Translations under genes and position numbers: made by a program
Notes under the pieces: generated by a model
What the model was told of the DNA's origin: nothing
The model's database searches: none
What the model saw: the letters and a program-made list of their open reading frames with translations, nothing else
Shown: positions 8,650-17,653 of the stretch, one piece after another
Layout: every line of letters begins with the position of its first letter
Position numbering within the stretch: position 1 is the stretch's first letter
DNA from: Bradyrhizobium murdochi
Lineage (GTDB): Bacteria; Pseudomonadota; Alphaproteobacteria; Rhizobiales; Xanthobacteraceae
Length of the DNA: 64,000 nt
Reading direction: 5' to 3'
Assembly: GCF_000472965.1 (NCBI RefSeq)
Contig: NZ_AXAU01000001.1
Location: 649,146-713,145, forward strand

Positions 8650-9969
8650 TCAGAATCCCGCGACGCTGCCGTGCAGGTCATACTGATCCGACCGCTCGAT
8701 CTTCGCGGTGACGATCTCGCCGACCTTCAGCGGGCGGCGGCTGGAAAGATAAACGGCGCCGTCGATCTGCGGCGCGTCGGCCTTTGAGCGGCCCTTTGCG
8801 ACCGTCGGCCCGACTTCGTCGATGATGATCTGCTGTCTGGTGCCGACCTTGCGCTTGAGACGGCGCGCGGAGATTTTCTGCTGCCGCGCCATCAGTGCGC
8901 TCCAGCGTTCCTGCTTCACCTCATCAGGCACGGCATTGCCGATCGCATTCGAGGCGGCGCCCGCGACCGGCTCGTATTTGAAGCAGCCGAGGCGATCGAT
9001 CTCGGCTTCTTCCAGCCAGTCGAGCAGATAGGCGAAGTCGGAATCGGTCTCGCCGGGGAAGCCGACGATGAAGGTCGAGCGCAGCGTCAGCTCAGGACAT
9101 TCCTCGCGCCATTTCTTGATCCGCGCCAGCGTCTTTTCCTGCGCGGCGGGACGCTTCATGGCTTTGAGGACGTCCGGGCTTGCATGCTGAAATGGGATGT
9201 CGAGATAGGGCAGGATCTTGCCCTCGGTCATCAGGCCGATGACTTCGTCGACATGCGGGTAGGGGTAGACATATTGCAGCCGCACCCAGGCGCCGAGATC
9301 GCCGAGTTCCTTGGCGAGGTCGAAGAATTTGGCGCGGACCTGGCGGTCCTTCCAGGGGCTTTCGGAATACTTCACGTCGACGCCATAGGCCGACGTGTCT
9401 TGCGAGATAACCAGCAATTCCTTGACGCCGGCTGCGACGAGCCTTTCCGCCTCGCGCAGCACGTCATTGGCCGGACGCGACACCAGGTCGCCGCGCAGTT
9501 TTGGGATGATGCAAAAGCTGCAGCGGTTGTTGCAGCCTTCGGAAATCTTCAAATAGGCGTAGTGGCGCGGCGTCAGCTTGACGCCCTGCGGCGGCACCAG
9601 ATCAAGGTGCGGATTATGGACAGGCGGCAGGGCCCGGTGCACGGCCTCCAGCACGCTCTCATATTGCTGCGGGCCCGATATCGAGAGCACGCCCGGATAG
9701 GCGGCCTCGATCTGCTCGGGTTCCGCGCCCATGCAGCCGGTGACGATGACCTTGCCGTTCTCCGCCATCGCCTCGCCGATGGCGCCGAGCGATTCCTGCT
9801 TGGCGCTGTCGAGGAAGCCGCAGGTGTTGACGATCACGATGTCGGCGCCGTCATGCTTGCGGGCCAGCTCGTAGCCTTCGGCGCGCAGCCGGGTGATGAT
9901 GCGCTCGGAATCCACCAGCGCTTTGGGGCAGCCGAGTGACGTGAATGAAATACGCGGCGCTCTTTCCAT
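8650..9969 (-). CDS. rimO: Ribosomal protein S12 methylthiotransferase RimO
   Basis: Radical-SAM methylthiotransferase that adds a methylthio group to the conserved aspartate of ribosomal protein S12. Domain order is canonical: N-terminal UPF0004 domain with [12 protein letters not shown] and [13 protein letters not shown] (cysteines for the second 4Fe-4S cluster, the third in [10 protein letters not shown]), the radical-SAM core with [18 protein letters not shown] (CxxxCxxC), and a C-terminal TRAM domain ([24 protein letters not shown]). The frame extends upstream to 10035, but the ATG at 9969 ([16 protein letters not shown]) matches family N-termini; 439 residues is the usual size. It is separated from the downstream aminotransferase by a leader-like spacer. 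Confidence 0.96.
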   Translation of the reverse strand: MERAPRISFTSLGCPKALVDSERIITRLRAEGYELARKHDGADIVIVNTCGFLDSAKQESLGAIGEAMAENGKVIVTGCMGAEPEQIEAAYPGVLSISGPQQYESVLEAVHRALPPVHNPHLDLVPPQGVKLTPRHYAYLKISEGCNNRCSFCIIPKLRGDLVSRPANDVLREAERLVAAGVKELLVISQDTSAYGVDVKYSESPWKDRQVRAKFFDLAKELGDLGAWVRLQYVYPYPHVDEVIGLMTEGKILPYLDIPFQHASPDVLKAMKRPAAQEKTLARIKKWREECPELTLRSTFIVGFPGETDSDFAYLLDWLEEAEIDRLGCFKYEPVAGAASNAIGNAVPDEVKQERWSALMARQQKISARRLKRKVGTRQQIIIDEVGPTVAKGRSKADAPQIDGAVYLSSRRPLKVGEIVTAKIERSDQYDLHGSVAGF

Positions 9970-10155
9970 GTAATCGCCTGGAACCTGCATTTGAATTGTT
10001 CGGATATGCGATCCAACTAATTGATCTGATAGCAAAATTCAACCACTGGCCTGTTCCGGCGAGGAGAAAGTTTTGCTCGTTCGTGACGACCTGAACAGGA
10101 GCGAACATTTGCCGGCCAACGATCAGAAAAAGGAAAATACTGTATCATTAGACGT

Positions 10156-10716
10156 ATGATCCGAACGCACAACTGGATAGCGACAACCGGCGGTCCTCAC
10201 CTGCTGATTGCTGATGAACAACTCTCGCATTGGCAGGGTATTGAGCGATGGCGCGATCATAGCGATCCGGCTGACCAGAGCGACTATGCGCGTGCGTGCC
10301 GAGTAACGACTTGGCTGGGATCGATCGCCTGCCACCAAGCCAGCGCTGTTGTGTTATCTGGCGATGTTGGCGACATCGCATGGTACTGCAATAGTCAGGG
10401 TGATGGAGGCTATCTCGTCCAATGGCTTGGCGTTGATGACGAACGACTCATCGAGCCTGCATTGCGCACACCACAAATGCGAGACCTTCTGGAAAGTTCA
10501 GACGCCGAGCGGCTTGAATTTGAGACAGGTGCATCCGGTGCAATGTGGCTGATCGATGCATCGGAGCGAGGCTGCGATCTGCACGACAATCATCAATGTC
10601 TAGTGTTGCCGCCAGGCAGCTACCTCGCAAAGGCCGCGTACTACAGCTCTGCCGGGCTGTCGATTGTCGTTCGCGAAATCTGTCGGATCAGTTCACCACC
10701 CAACGAAGCTAGCTAG
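10156..10716 (+). CDS. Orphan Imm21-type immunity protein
   Basis: A 186-residue protein resembling immunity protein 21, a family found next to polymorphic or contact-dependent toxins. It opens with WIATTGGPHLLIADEQLSHW and carries the W-x-G (HWQGIERW) and Y-x-x-x-C (DYARACRV) motifs that I associate with the family, then a GGYLVQWLGVDDE segment. No toxin, VgrG, Hcp, Rhs or CdiB gene is near, so it may be an orphan immunity gene kept as protection against neighbours' toxins. Codon use looks less GC-rich than rimO and nasT on either side, which would fit horizontal gain. It ends at a clear rho-independent terminator. The family call is from memory of motifs and needs a profile search. Confidence 0.65.
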   Translation: MIRTHNWIATTGGPHLLIADEQLSHWQGIERWRDHSDPADQSDYARACRVTTWLGSIACHQASAVVLSGDVGDIAWYCNSQGDGGYLVQWLGVDDERLIEPALRTPQMRDLLESSDAERLEFETGASGAMWLIDASERGCDLHDNHQCLVLPPGSYLAKAAYYSSAGLSIVVREICRISSPPNEAS

Positions 10717-10736
10717 AGTTCGTGGCCAGACCGCAA

Positions 10737-10762
10737 CCGCCTTCGGGCGGCAATCTTCTTTT
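10737..10762 (+). terminator. Rho-independent terminator after the Imm21-like gene
   Basis: CCGCC-TTCG-GGCGG, a GC stem closed by a stable UUCG tetraloop, followed by CAATCTTCTTTT. It lies 20 bases past the stop codon and isolates this gene from nasT. Confidence 0.8.
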
Positions 10763-10963
10763 GGGAATAGCCGGCAAGAAGCTTACATTCGTTGTCTCAG
10801 GAGCACCCAAGCGAAACAAAGCTGACTTTGGGCGCAGCGGCCTGTTGCATATCTAAATCTGCCTGATTGATGGGCACGAACTAGTCCTAATTACCCATAA
10901 TTACAAGGCTTTGCGCCAGCGTCTGACGTGCTATGGATGCTTTGCCGGGTTAAGAGTTGATCG

Positions 10964-11554
10964 ATGAGCGCTGAGTCGTCGCCGAAAATCGTTATTGTCG
11001 ACGAAAGCCCGATCCGGGCCGCAATTCTGGAAGAGGGGTTGCGGGAGGCGGGCTTTACCGGCGTGGTCCATATCAGCGAAATGCAGAGCCTGCTGGCGCG
11101 AATCTATGCGCTCGACCCCGACGTCATCTTGATCGACCTGGAAAACCCCAGCCGCGACGTTCTGGAACAGATGTTCCAGGTCAGCCGCGCGGTACGGCGG
11201 CCGATCGCGATGTTCGTCGACCAGAGCGATGCGGCCTCGATCCAGGCCTCCGTCGATGCCGGCGTTTCCGCCTACATCGTGGACGGCCTGAAGAAAGAAC
11301 GGATCAAGCCGATCCTCGACCTCTGCATTTCCCGCTTCAACGCCTTCTCCAAGCTGCAGGACGAGCTCGACCGCACCAAGTCGGCGCTCGAGGAGCGCAA
11401 GGTGATCGACCGCGCCAAGGGAATCCTGATGAAGGTGAAGGGCCTCACCGAAGAGGAGGCCTATGTGCTGATGCGCTCCACCGCGATGCGCGAGAAGAAG
11501 AAAATCGGCGAGATCGCGCAGTCGATCCTGACCGCGTCGGAGCTACTGAAATGA
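10964..11554 (+). CDS. nasT: NasT-type ANTAR-domain antitermination regulator for nitrate/nitrite assimilation
   Basis: A 196-residue two-domain protein: an N-terminal response-regulator receiver (IVIVDESPIRAAILEEGLRE, with the phospho-acceptor Asp in VILIDLENPS) and a C-terminal ANTAR RNA-binding domain (ALEERKVIDRAKGILMKVKG, then EEEAYVLMRSTAMREKKKIG). In Azotobacter, Paracoccus and Bradyrhizobium, NasT is held by NasS and released by nitrate or nitrite; it then binds leader RNA and prevents termination ahead of nitrate-assimilation (and, in Bradyrhizobium, nosZ) genes. Its stop overlaps the nasS start (ATGA). The start at 10964 gives a compact receiver domain; the Shine-Dalgarno is weak. 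Confidence 0.93.
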   Translation: MSAESSPKIVIVDESPIRAAILEEGLREAGFTGVVHISEMQSLLARIYALDPDVILIDLENPSRDVLEQMFQVSRAVRRPIAMFVDQSDAASIQASVDAGVSAYIVDGLKKERIKPILDLCISRFNAFSKLQDELDRTKSALEERKVIDRAKGILMKVKGLTEEEAYVLMRSTAMREKKKIGEIAQSILTASELLK

Positions 11555-12717
11555 CGACACCGCTGCATATCGGCTTCATTCCCCTCGTCGACGCGGCCGC
11601 GCTGATCATCGCCGTGGACAAGGGCTTTACGGCCGCCGAAGGGCTCGATGTCACGCTGGTGCGTGAAGTGTCGTGGTCCAACGTCCGCGACAAGCTCAAT
11701 ATCGGCATGTTCGACGCGGCGCATCTGCTGGCGCCGGTGGCGATCGCCTCGAGCTTGGGGCTGGGCCACGTCAAGGTGCCGATCGTGGCGCCATTCAATC
11801 TGGGCCTCAATGGCAACGCGATCACGGTATCGCCGGCGCTGCACGCCGCGATCATGAGCGAGATCGACGGCGACCCGCTCGATCCCATGGCCACGGCACT
11901 GGCGCTCGCCCGCGTCGTTGCCGCCAGGCGCAAGAGCGGCGCGGAACCGCTGACGTTCGGCATGACGTTTCCGTTCTCCACCCATAACTACCAGCTCCGG
12001 TTCTGGATGGCGGCGGGCGGGGTCGATCCCGACGAGGATGTTCGCCTGGTGGTGCTGCCGCCGCCCTACATGGTGGACAGCCTCGCCAATGGCCATGTCG
12101 ATGCGTTCTGCGTCGGCGCGCCCTGGAACTCGGTCGCGGTCGATCTCGGCGTCGGCCACATCCTGCATTTCGTCTCCGATATCTTGGTGCGCGCGGCCGA
12201 AAAGGTTCTCGCTGTCAGGCAAAGCTGGTCGGAAAAGAATCCGAACGCGCTGGCTGCGCTGATCCGGGCGGCTGCCCACGCCGCCGAATACATCGAGGAG
12301 CCCGGAAACCGCGCCGAGACCGCCCATATCCTGGCGCGGCCCGAACGGCTCGGCGTCGGCGCCGAGGTGATCCAACGCGCCCTCGACGGTCGACTGAAGA
12401 TTTCACCGGACGGCCAGCAGCGCGAGAGCGGCCGCTATCTGCTGGTCGGGCGCGAGGGGGCGGGCCGGCCCGATCCGGCGCAGGCCGCCTGGCTTTACGC
12501 CCAGATGGTGCGCTGGGGACAGACACAGATGCGGCCGGATGCGCTGCGAACCGCCATGGCGGTCTTTAGGCCCGAACTCTACGACGCCGCCATGGGACGT
12601 CCGGGGGCGGCTCCCAACGCGCCTGGTGCCATCGGTGCCTTTGCCGGCCCCGCGTTCGACCCCGCGGATATCGCCGGGCATCTGGCGGCCTTCAAAATTG
12701 GGCATTGGAAGCCATAA
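11551..12717 (+). CDS. nasS: NasS-like nitrate/nitrite sensor (NrtA-like, cytoplasmic)
   Basis: A 388-residue protein of the NrtA/CmpA substrate-binding family (TPLHIGFIPLVDAAALIIAV, FTAAEGLDV, MTFPFSTHNYQLRFWMAAGG). It lacks the export signal of true periplasmic NrtA and starts only seven residues before the binding fold, which marks it as the cytoplasmic sensor NasS. NasS binds nitrate or nitrite and sequesters NasT. The ATGA overlap with nasT ensures matched synthesis of the pair. The last 60 residues are Pro/Ala-rich. nirA and its reductase lie immediately downstream, with a sigma-54-like box between, so this NasS probably controls nitrite reduction locally. Confidence 0.9.
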   Translation: MTTPLHIGFIPLVDAAALIIAVDKGFTAAEGLDVTLVREVSWSNVRDKLNIGMFDAAHLLAPVAIASSLGLGHVKVPIVAPFNLGLNGNAITVSPALHAAIMSEIDGDPLDPMATALALARVVAARRKSGAEPLTFGMTFPFSTHNYQLRFWMAAGGVDPDEDVRLVVLPPPYMVDSLANGHVDAFCVGAPWNSVAVDLGVGHILHFVSDILVRAAEKVLAVRQSWSEKNPNALAALIRAAAHAAEYIEEPGNRAETAHILARPERLGVGAEVIQRALDGRLKISPDGQQRESGRYLLVGREGAGRPDPAQAAWLYAQMVRWGQTQMRPDALRTAMAVFRPELYDAAMGRPGAAPNAPGAIGAFAGPAFDPADIAGHLAAFKIGHWKP

Positions 12718-13068
12718 GCCAGTAGATTGAAGCAATATTGGGCAATTGCAAAGATTGCCTAGCTCTTGGGCAGAATGCTCAGAAAGCATCTATGAAGCTG
12801 GCTTCATAGTTTCGAGTTCTTTGTCGAAACAGATTGAAATTTCAAGATATTCGCCGCGTCTCCATCTGGCACGCAACTTGTATGGTGCAGTGCGGTCGGC
12901 TCGTCGCAGATGCCTGCTGACCTACGTCCAAGATGGATTTCCGCAGCAACGAAGCTGGTCGGACCGCGTACCCAGAACCACAGCCCGGCACTGCGCCGGG
13001 CCGATCTCCTGGGCGGTCCATCCCTTTCGTTGACGCCACCAATCGTGGCCGCAGGAGCTTCGTCGCGC
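12718..13068 (+). other. nirA upstream region: promoter and structured leader
   Basis: A 351-base spacer without a convincing gene. It contains a sigma-54-like promoter (12867-12882). Downstream of it is a predicted leader of about 175 bases with a GC-rich hairpin, GCCCGGC-ACTGC-GCCGGGC (12983-13001), and a smaller GCAG-ATGC-CTGC stem (12906-12917). Leaders bound by ANTAR proteins usually carry two small hairpins with six-base loops (A at 1, G at 4), the second overlapping a terminator. The loop here has A1 and G4 but five bases, so I do not call an ANTAR site outright. The AGGAG at 13053 is the nirA ribosome-binding site. Confidence 0.5.
12867..12882 (+). promoter_or_regulatory. Sigma-54 (-24/-12) promoter upstream of nirA
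   Basis: TGGCACG-N4-TTGTA matches the RpoN consensus TGGCACG-N4-TTGCA with one difference, and both the GG and the TTG elements are present at correct spacing. Transcription would start near 12894, leaving a ~175-base leader before nirA. Sigma-54 control with an NtrC-type activator is common for nitrogen assimilation genes. Confidence 0.7.
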
Positions 13069-14865
13069 ATGAAAATCGAGCCGATCGCAGTCGACTTTAC
13101 CGACGAGCAGAAGCGCTACCTCGAAGGCTTCACCGCGGGCTTGCAGATCAGCCGGGTCGGGCGCGGCCTCGGCAATGCGGGAAAGGCGAATGCCGAACCG
13201 ACGGGGCCGGATGCCGTCCATATCAAGGCGCAGGACAAGGTCACGGCTTCCGGCAAAAAGCTCGCCGATCAGGAGAAGTTCAAGCGCGAGGAGCATCCGT
13301 TCGATGCCTATCCCCGGCTGAAGCAGCAGGCGCTCGACAACGCGCCGCCGAACCCGGCAGATAATTTCCGCTGGCGCTATTACGGTCTGTTCTACGTCGC
13401 GCCGGCGCAGGACTCCTACATGTGCCGCCTCAGGATTCCGAACGGCATCCTGAAGCACTGGCAGTTTTCGGGACTGGCCGATCTCGCCGAGCGGCTGTGC
13501 GGGCCGTTCTGCCACGTCACCACGCGCGCTAACTTGCAGGTGCGCGAGATTCCGCCCAAGCACGCGGTGGCTTTGATCGAGGGCATTCAGGATCTGGGTC
13601 TTTGTTCGCGCGGCACCGGCGCGGACAACATCCGCAACGTCACGGGCACGCCGACGGCGGGGATCGATCCGCAGGAACTGATCGACACCCGCGAATATGC
13701 CCGCGAGTGGCACTACCACATCCTCAACGATCGCTCACTGTATGGCTTGCCGCGCAAGTTCAATGTCGCCTTCGACGGCGCCGGCAAGATCGCCGTGCTG
13801 GAAGACACCAACGACATCGCGTTCACCGCGGTCGACGTGAAGGACGGCTTTGGTGCCGAGCCCGGCATCTGGTTTCGCTTAGGGATCGGCGGCATCACGG
13901 GCCACAAGGATTTTGCCAAGTATAGCGACATCATCGTGAAGCCGGCCGATGCCACCAGGGTGGCGGACGCCATCGTGCGCATCTTCATCGAACTCGGCGA
14001 TCGCACCAACCGCAACAAGGCGCGGCTGAAATATGTGCTCGATGGGATGGGGCACGAAAAATTCCACGCGCTGGTCGAGGAGCGGCTCGGCAAGCCCTTC
14101 ACCCGCGTGCGGCCCGAAGCGCTTGCGCCGCGGCCTGCCTCGGATCGCACGGCGCATATCGGCGTGCACAGGCAGAAGCAGGAGGGGCTGAACTGGATCG
14201 GCGTGTCGCTGCCGCTCGGCAAGATCACGTGTGAGCAGATGCGGGGGCTGGCCAAAATCGCGCAGGATCTTGGCGACGGCGATATCCGCCTGACGGTGTG
14301 GCAGAACCTGCTGATCCCGGGCGTACGCGACGAGAATGTCGAGCTTGCGGTCGCCGCGATCAAGAAGATCGGGCTTGCGGTCGAGGCGTCGCAAATCCGG
14401 GCCGGGCTGATTGCCTGCACCGGCAATGCCGGCTGCCGATTTGCGGCGGCAAATACCAAGCGCCATGCCGCCGAAATCGGCGATTGGTGCGAGCCACGCG
14501 TTAGCATCGACACGCCGATCAACATCCACGTCACCGGTTGCCATCATTCCTGCGCGCAGCATTACATCAGCGATATCGGCCTGATCGCCGCGAAAGTGGA
14601 TGTTGGCGAAGATGCCGATCCCGTCGAAGGCTATCATCTCTTCACTGGCGGCGGCTTCGGTCCCGACGCCGATGTCGGGCAGGAGGTCTATCGCGACGTC
14701 AAGGCCGAGGATGCGCCGAGGACGGTCGAGAAACTGCTGAAGGCCTATCTCACGCATCGCGCATCGCCCGATGAAACTTTCCTGACATTTGCGCGCCGCC
14801 ATGACGGCGAGACACTGCGCAAGCTGGCCGATGCCCAAGTCACTGACGCTCAGGTGTCCTTATGA
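13069..14865 (+). CDS. nirA: Assimilatory nitrite reductase, NirA/CysI-type siroheme 4Fe-4S protein
   Basis: A 598-residue cytoplasmic siroheme protein reducing nitrite to ammonium with six electrons. Two nitrite/sulfite reductase half-domain repeats are present: the first has YYGLFYVAPAQDSYMCRLRI and VTTRANLQVREI, the second GVSLPLGKITCEQMRGLAKI and RLTVWQNLLIPGV. The four cluster ligands are in CTGNAGC (C-x5-C) and GCHHSCAQH (C-x3-C). An upstream-open frame begins at 12910, inside the promoter region, so the ATG at 13069 with AGGAG is chosen. Nitrite rather than sulfite as substrate is inferred from the nasTS context. It overlaps the downstream flavoprotein by ATGA, implying a stoichiometric complex. 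Confidence 0.88.
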   Translation: MKIEPIAVDFTDEQKRYLEGFTAGLQISRVGRGLGNAGKANAEPTGPDAVHIKAQDKVTASGKKLADQEKFKREEHPFDAYPRLKQQALDNAPPNPADNFRWRYYGLFYVAPAQDSYMCRLRIPNGILKHWQFSGLADLAERLCGPFCHVTTRANLQVREIPPKHAVALIEGIQDLGLCSRGTGADNIRNVTGTPTAGIDPQELIDTREYAREWHYHILNDRSLYGLPRKFNVAFDGAGKIAVLEDTNDIAFTAVDVKDGFGAEPGIWFRLGIGGITGHKDFAKYSDIIVKPADATRVADAIVRIFIELGDRTNRNKARLKYVLDGMGHEKFHALVEERLGKPFTRVRPEALAPRPASDRTAHIGVHRQKQEGLNWIGVSLPLGKITCEQMRGLAKIAQDLGDGDIRLTVWQNLLIPGVRDENVELAVAAIKKIGLAVEASQIRAGLIACTGNAGCRFAAANTKRHAAEIGDWCEPRVSIDTPINIHVTGCHHSCAQHYISDIGLIAAKVDVGEDADPVEGYHLFTGGGFGPDADVGQEVYRDVKAEDAPRTVEKLLKAYLTHRASPDETFLTFARRHDGETLRKLADAQVTDAQVSL

Positions 14866-16457
14866 ATCAGATCACGCCTCCGCCCAAGGTCGAGATCATT
14901 CCCTCGAACGCGCCATTCTCCGAAGCGCAGCGCTCCTGGCTGAACGGGTTCTTTGCCGGGCTCCTGTCCGATGCGACGCCGTTGTCGGCCGAACAAGGCG
15001 CTGAAGTCATGCAGGGCGCGGCCGGCGATGGCGATGACGGCGAAGCGCCGTGGCACGACCAGACCATGCCGATCGCCGATCGCATGAAGCTTGCAGAGGG
15101 CCGGCCGTTGCGGCGGCGGATGATGGCGGCAATGGCGCAGCAGGATTGCGGCCAGTGCGGCTATGACTGCCATAACTATTCGGAAGCGATCGCAAACAAG
15201 AGCGAAGCGCGGCTCAACCTCTGCGTCCCCGGCGGCAAGGAAACTGCGCGGATGCTGAAGTCGCTTTATGAGGAGATCGACAAGGCACCGTCATCGGCGC
15301 CTGCGGTAGCGGCGGTTGCGGTTGCGCCGACGGCTCCAGGCGAGCCCGGCCGCTCGCGGGACAATCCCGCAAACGCAAAATTCCTGTCGCGGCGACTGCT
15401 CAACGGCAAGGGTTCGGAGAAGGAGACCTGGCATATCGAGTTCGACCTCTCCGGATGTAGCCTCGACTATGTCGTGGGCGATTCGTTCGGCATCTTTGCG
15501 CGCAACGACATCGGCCTGGTCGACCAGATCATCGCGCTACTTGGCGCATCACATACAACGGAGGTGAGGGGAAAGACGCTGCGCGAAGTATTGCGCGACG
15601 ACGTCTCGCTGTCGCCTGCGCCGGATTCATTGTTCGAGTTGATCTCGTATCTGACCGGCGGCGCGCTACGCGAGAAAGCCCGCGCGCTGGCGCAGGGCGA
15701 AGATCCCGATGGCGACGCGGCAACGCTCGATGTCATGGCGGTATTGCAGAAATTCTCCCGCGTCCGCCCACATCCCGAGGCCTTTGTTGAAGCGCTGGAG
15801 CCATTGCAGCCGCGGCTCTATTCGATCTCGTCGTCGCACAATGCGACGCCCGGCAAGCTGTCGCTCACGGTCGACTGCGTGCGCTATGTGGTCAACAAGC
15901 GTCGTCGTTTGGGTTTGGCCTCGACGTTCCTTGCCGAGCGCATCAATCCCGGCGACGAGGTCAAGGTCTACGTACAGAAGGCCCATGGCTTCGCGCTGCC
16001 GCAAGACCCGAAGACCCCGATCATCATGGTCGGCCCCGGGACGGGTATCGCGCCGTTCCGCGCCTTCCTGCTCGATCGCCGCGCCACCGGCGCTTCCGGC
16101 AAGAACTGGCTGTTCTTCGGCCATCAGCGCAGCGATTGCGATTTCTTCTATGCCGACGAACTCAATGCGATGAAGACCTCGGGCCTCTTGACGCGATTGT
16201 CGCTGGCGTGGTCACGCGATGGCAACAAGAAGTTCTACGTGCAGGACCGCATGCGCGAGGTCGGGCGCGAGGTATGGACCTGGCTTGCCGAAGGCGCCCA
16301 TGTCTACATCTGCGGCGATGCCAAGCGGATGGCCAAGGACGTCGAGCGCGCGCTGGTCGACATCGTCGCCCAATTCGGCGCCCGAACCACCGACGAGGCC
16401 GTCAGCTTCGTCGGGGAACTCAAGAAAAAGGGCCGGTTCCAGCAGGACGTTTACTAA
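14862..16457 (+). CDS. CysJ-like NADPH-dependent flavoprotein with N-terminal Fe-S segment, electron donor to NirA
   Basis: A 531-residue reductase. The C-terminal ~350 residues are a CysJ/cytochrome-P450-reductase-type FAD module (PRLYSISSSHNATPGKLSLT for FAD; GPGTGIAPFRAFL and GKNWLFFGHQRSDCDF for NADPH; end in YICGDAKRMAKDVE...). The flavodoxin domain of CysJ is missing. Instead the N-terminus has a CGQCGYDCHNY... LCVPGG cysteine cluster (C-x2-C-x3-C, then a distant C) that looks like a 4Fe-4S site. It is probably the electron-input subunit: NADPH to FAD to Fe-S to NirA siroheme. Annotators often call such proteins sulfite reductase alpha subunit; the operon favours nitrite. It is co-translated with nirA. 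Confidence 0.85.
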   Translation: MNQITPPPKVEIIPSNAPFSEAQRSWLNGFFAGLLSDATPLSAEQGAEVMQGAAGDGDDGEAPWHDQTMPIADRMKLAEGRPLRRRMMAAMAQQDCGQCGYDCHNYSEAIANKSEARLNLCVPGGKETARMLKSLYEEIDKAPSSAPAVAAVAVAPTAPGEPGRSRDNPANAKFLSRRLLNGKGSEKETWHIEFDLSGCSLDYVVGDSFGIFARNDIGLVDQIIALLGASHTTEVRGKTLREVLRDDVSLSPAPDSLFELISYLTGGALREKARALAQGEDPDGDAATLDVMAVLQKFSRVRPHPEAFVEALEPLQPRLYSISSSHNATPGKLSLTVDCVRYVVNKRRRLGLASTFLAERINPGDEVKVYVQKAHGFALPQDPKTPIIMVGPGTGIAPFRAFLLDRRATGASGKNWLFFGHQRSDCDFFYADELNAMKTSGLLTRLSLAWSRDGNKKFYVQDRMREVGREVWTWLAEGAHVYICGDAKRMAKDVERALVDIVAQFGARTTDEAVSFVGELKKKGRFQQDVY

Positions 16458-16636
16458 TTCGGGTTCCAACTCCACACAAATCCGCCGAATAAAATTCTCG
16501 CTCTGGTCGGAACGAAGGGAAATTTCCCCTCGAAATGGAGCGCACCGGAGCGCCCCCATCGCTATTTCGGCGGATATCTTGCATCGGTGCGCGATCGATA
16601 TTCCATATGCAGTCCATGCCGCGTTGGAGATCGATC

Positions 16637-16789
16637 ATGCGCGAACTTTCGGCGGAAGCCCGCCTGCACCTTTATGCACGCTCGGTGTCCCGCCGTTCCG
16701 GCACCGGCGTTCACACGGCTGCGCTTTACAGCGCATTCGCGCTCATTGCCGCCATCGTGTTCGGCACGCTGTCGGTCCATCCGTTCTAG
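16637..16789 (+). CDS. Small single-span membrane protein of unknown function
   Basis: A 50-residue protein: a basic N-terminal half (SAEARLHLYARSVSRRSGTG) followed by one strongly hydrophobic helix (TAALYSAFALIAAIVFGTLS) and a short tail. The ATG at 16637 has GGAGATCG upstream at six bases, better than any earlier start in the same frame. Nin-cyt orientation with the basic half in the cytoplasm would be expected. I do not recognise the family, though small proteins of this shape are common in bradyrhizobia. It lies 180 bases after the nitrite reductase operon. Confidence 0.55.
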   Translation: MRELSAEARLHLYARSVSRRSGTGVHTAALYSAFALIAAIVFGTLSVHPF

Positions 16790-16800
16790 GCGTTTTTCTG

Positions 16801-16847
16801 ACGCGTTTTCTTCACGCGAACCGGATTCCACTTCGCTTGAAAACGCT
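16801..16847. repeat. 47-bp palindromic repeat unit (Bradyrhizobium-type)
   Basis: ACGCGTTTTC at the left and GAAAACGCT at the right are inverted ends, with CACGCGAACCGG ... CCACTTCGCTTG between. It lies directly behind the stop of pxpA (convergent side). A diverged copy occurs at 19483-19522, at the other end of the pxp operon. From memory this unit is frequent between genes in Bradyrhizobium. Confidence 0.7.
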
Positions 16848-16851
16848 ATGG

Positions 16852-17619
16852 CTACGCCGTCTTGAACGGCGCGACCGTAATCCCCGCATCCTTCAACGCC
16901 TGACGAACGCCGCGCGCGATGTCGACGGCACCCGGCGTGTCGCCATGAATGCACACGGTGTCGGTGCGCATCTTGATCACCTTGCCGGTGACGGAGACGA
17001 CCGCGCCGTCCTGCACCATCCGCACCACGCGATCGGCGATTTGTTTCGCATCGTGCAGCACGGCGCCGGGCTTCTTGCGCGACACCAGTGAGCCATTGTC
17101 TTCATAGGCGCGGTCGGCGAACACCTCGTGCACCATCGGCAAATTGGCGGCCTCGCCCGCCTGCACCAGCTTGGAATTGGCGAGCACCACGAAAATCAGA
17201 TTGGGGTCAACCGCCTTGATGCCGCTGGCGATCGCTTTCGCCGTCGTGTCGTCCTCGCAGGCGACGTTGGAGAGCGCGCCATGCGCCTTGACGTGGGTAA
17301 CCTTGTAACCGGCCGCGGTCGCAATCGCCTGCAGCGCACCGATCTGGTAGGCGATGAGGTTCTCGATCTCCGAAGACTTGAGGCCCGGGATCGGCCGCCG
17401 GCCGAAGCCGTGCAGGTCGCGATATCCAGGATGCGCGCCGACACTGACGCCGCGCGCTTTCGCCAGTTCGACCGTGCGGCGCATGATGTCGGGATCGCCG
17501 GCATGAAAGCCGCAGGCGACGTTTACCGACGTCGCAAGCTCGATCATCGCGGCGTCATTGCCCATTTCCCACGCGCCAAATCCTTCGCCGAGATCGCAAT
17601 TGAGGTCGATGGTTGTCAT
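16852..17619 (-). CDS. pxpA: 5-oxoprolinase subunit A (LamB/YcsF family)
   Basis: A 255-residue LamB/YcsF protein, the PxpA subunit of prokaryotic 5-oxoprolinase (PxpABC), which opens the ring of pyroglutamate with ATP to give glutamate. Landmarks are [20 protein letters not shown] at the N-terminus, [56 protein letters not shown] and CIHGDTPGA, with the conserved Asp/His residues of the active site. Length matches the family. It is last in a minus-strand operon (pxpB-pxpC-pxpA), 34 bases after pxpC. Confidence 0.94.
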   Translation of the reverse strand: MTTIDLNCDLGEGFGAWEMGNDAAMIELATSVNVACGFHAGDPDIMRRTVELAKARGVSVGAHPGYRDLHGFGRRPIPGLKSSEIENLIAYQIGALQAIATAAGYKVTHVKAHGALSNVACEDDTTAKAIASGIKAVDPNLIFVVLANSKLVQAGEAANLPMVHEVFADRAYEDNGSLVSRKKPGAVLHDAKQIADRVVRMVQDGAVVSVTGKVIKMRTDTVCIHGDTPGAVDIARGVRQALKDAGITVAPFKTA

Positions 17620-17653
17620 GTTGTCCGTCCGCTTCTCGTGAGTGGATTGGTGC

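Noticed and set aside
12983..13001. Clear-cut ANTAR RNA target
   Set aside because: Loop has five rather than six bases and the second hairpin of the pair is not convincing, so I kept it as a candidate leader structure only.
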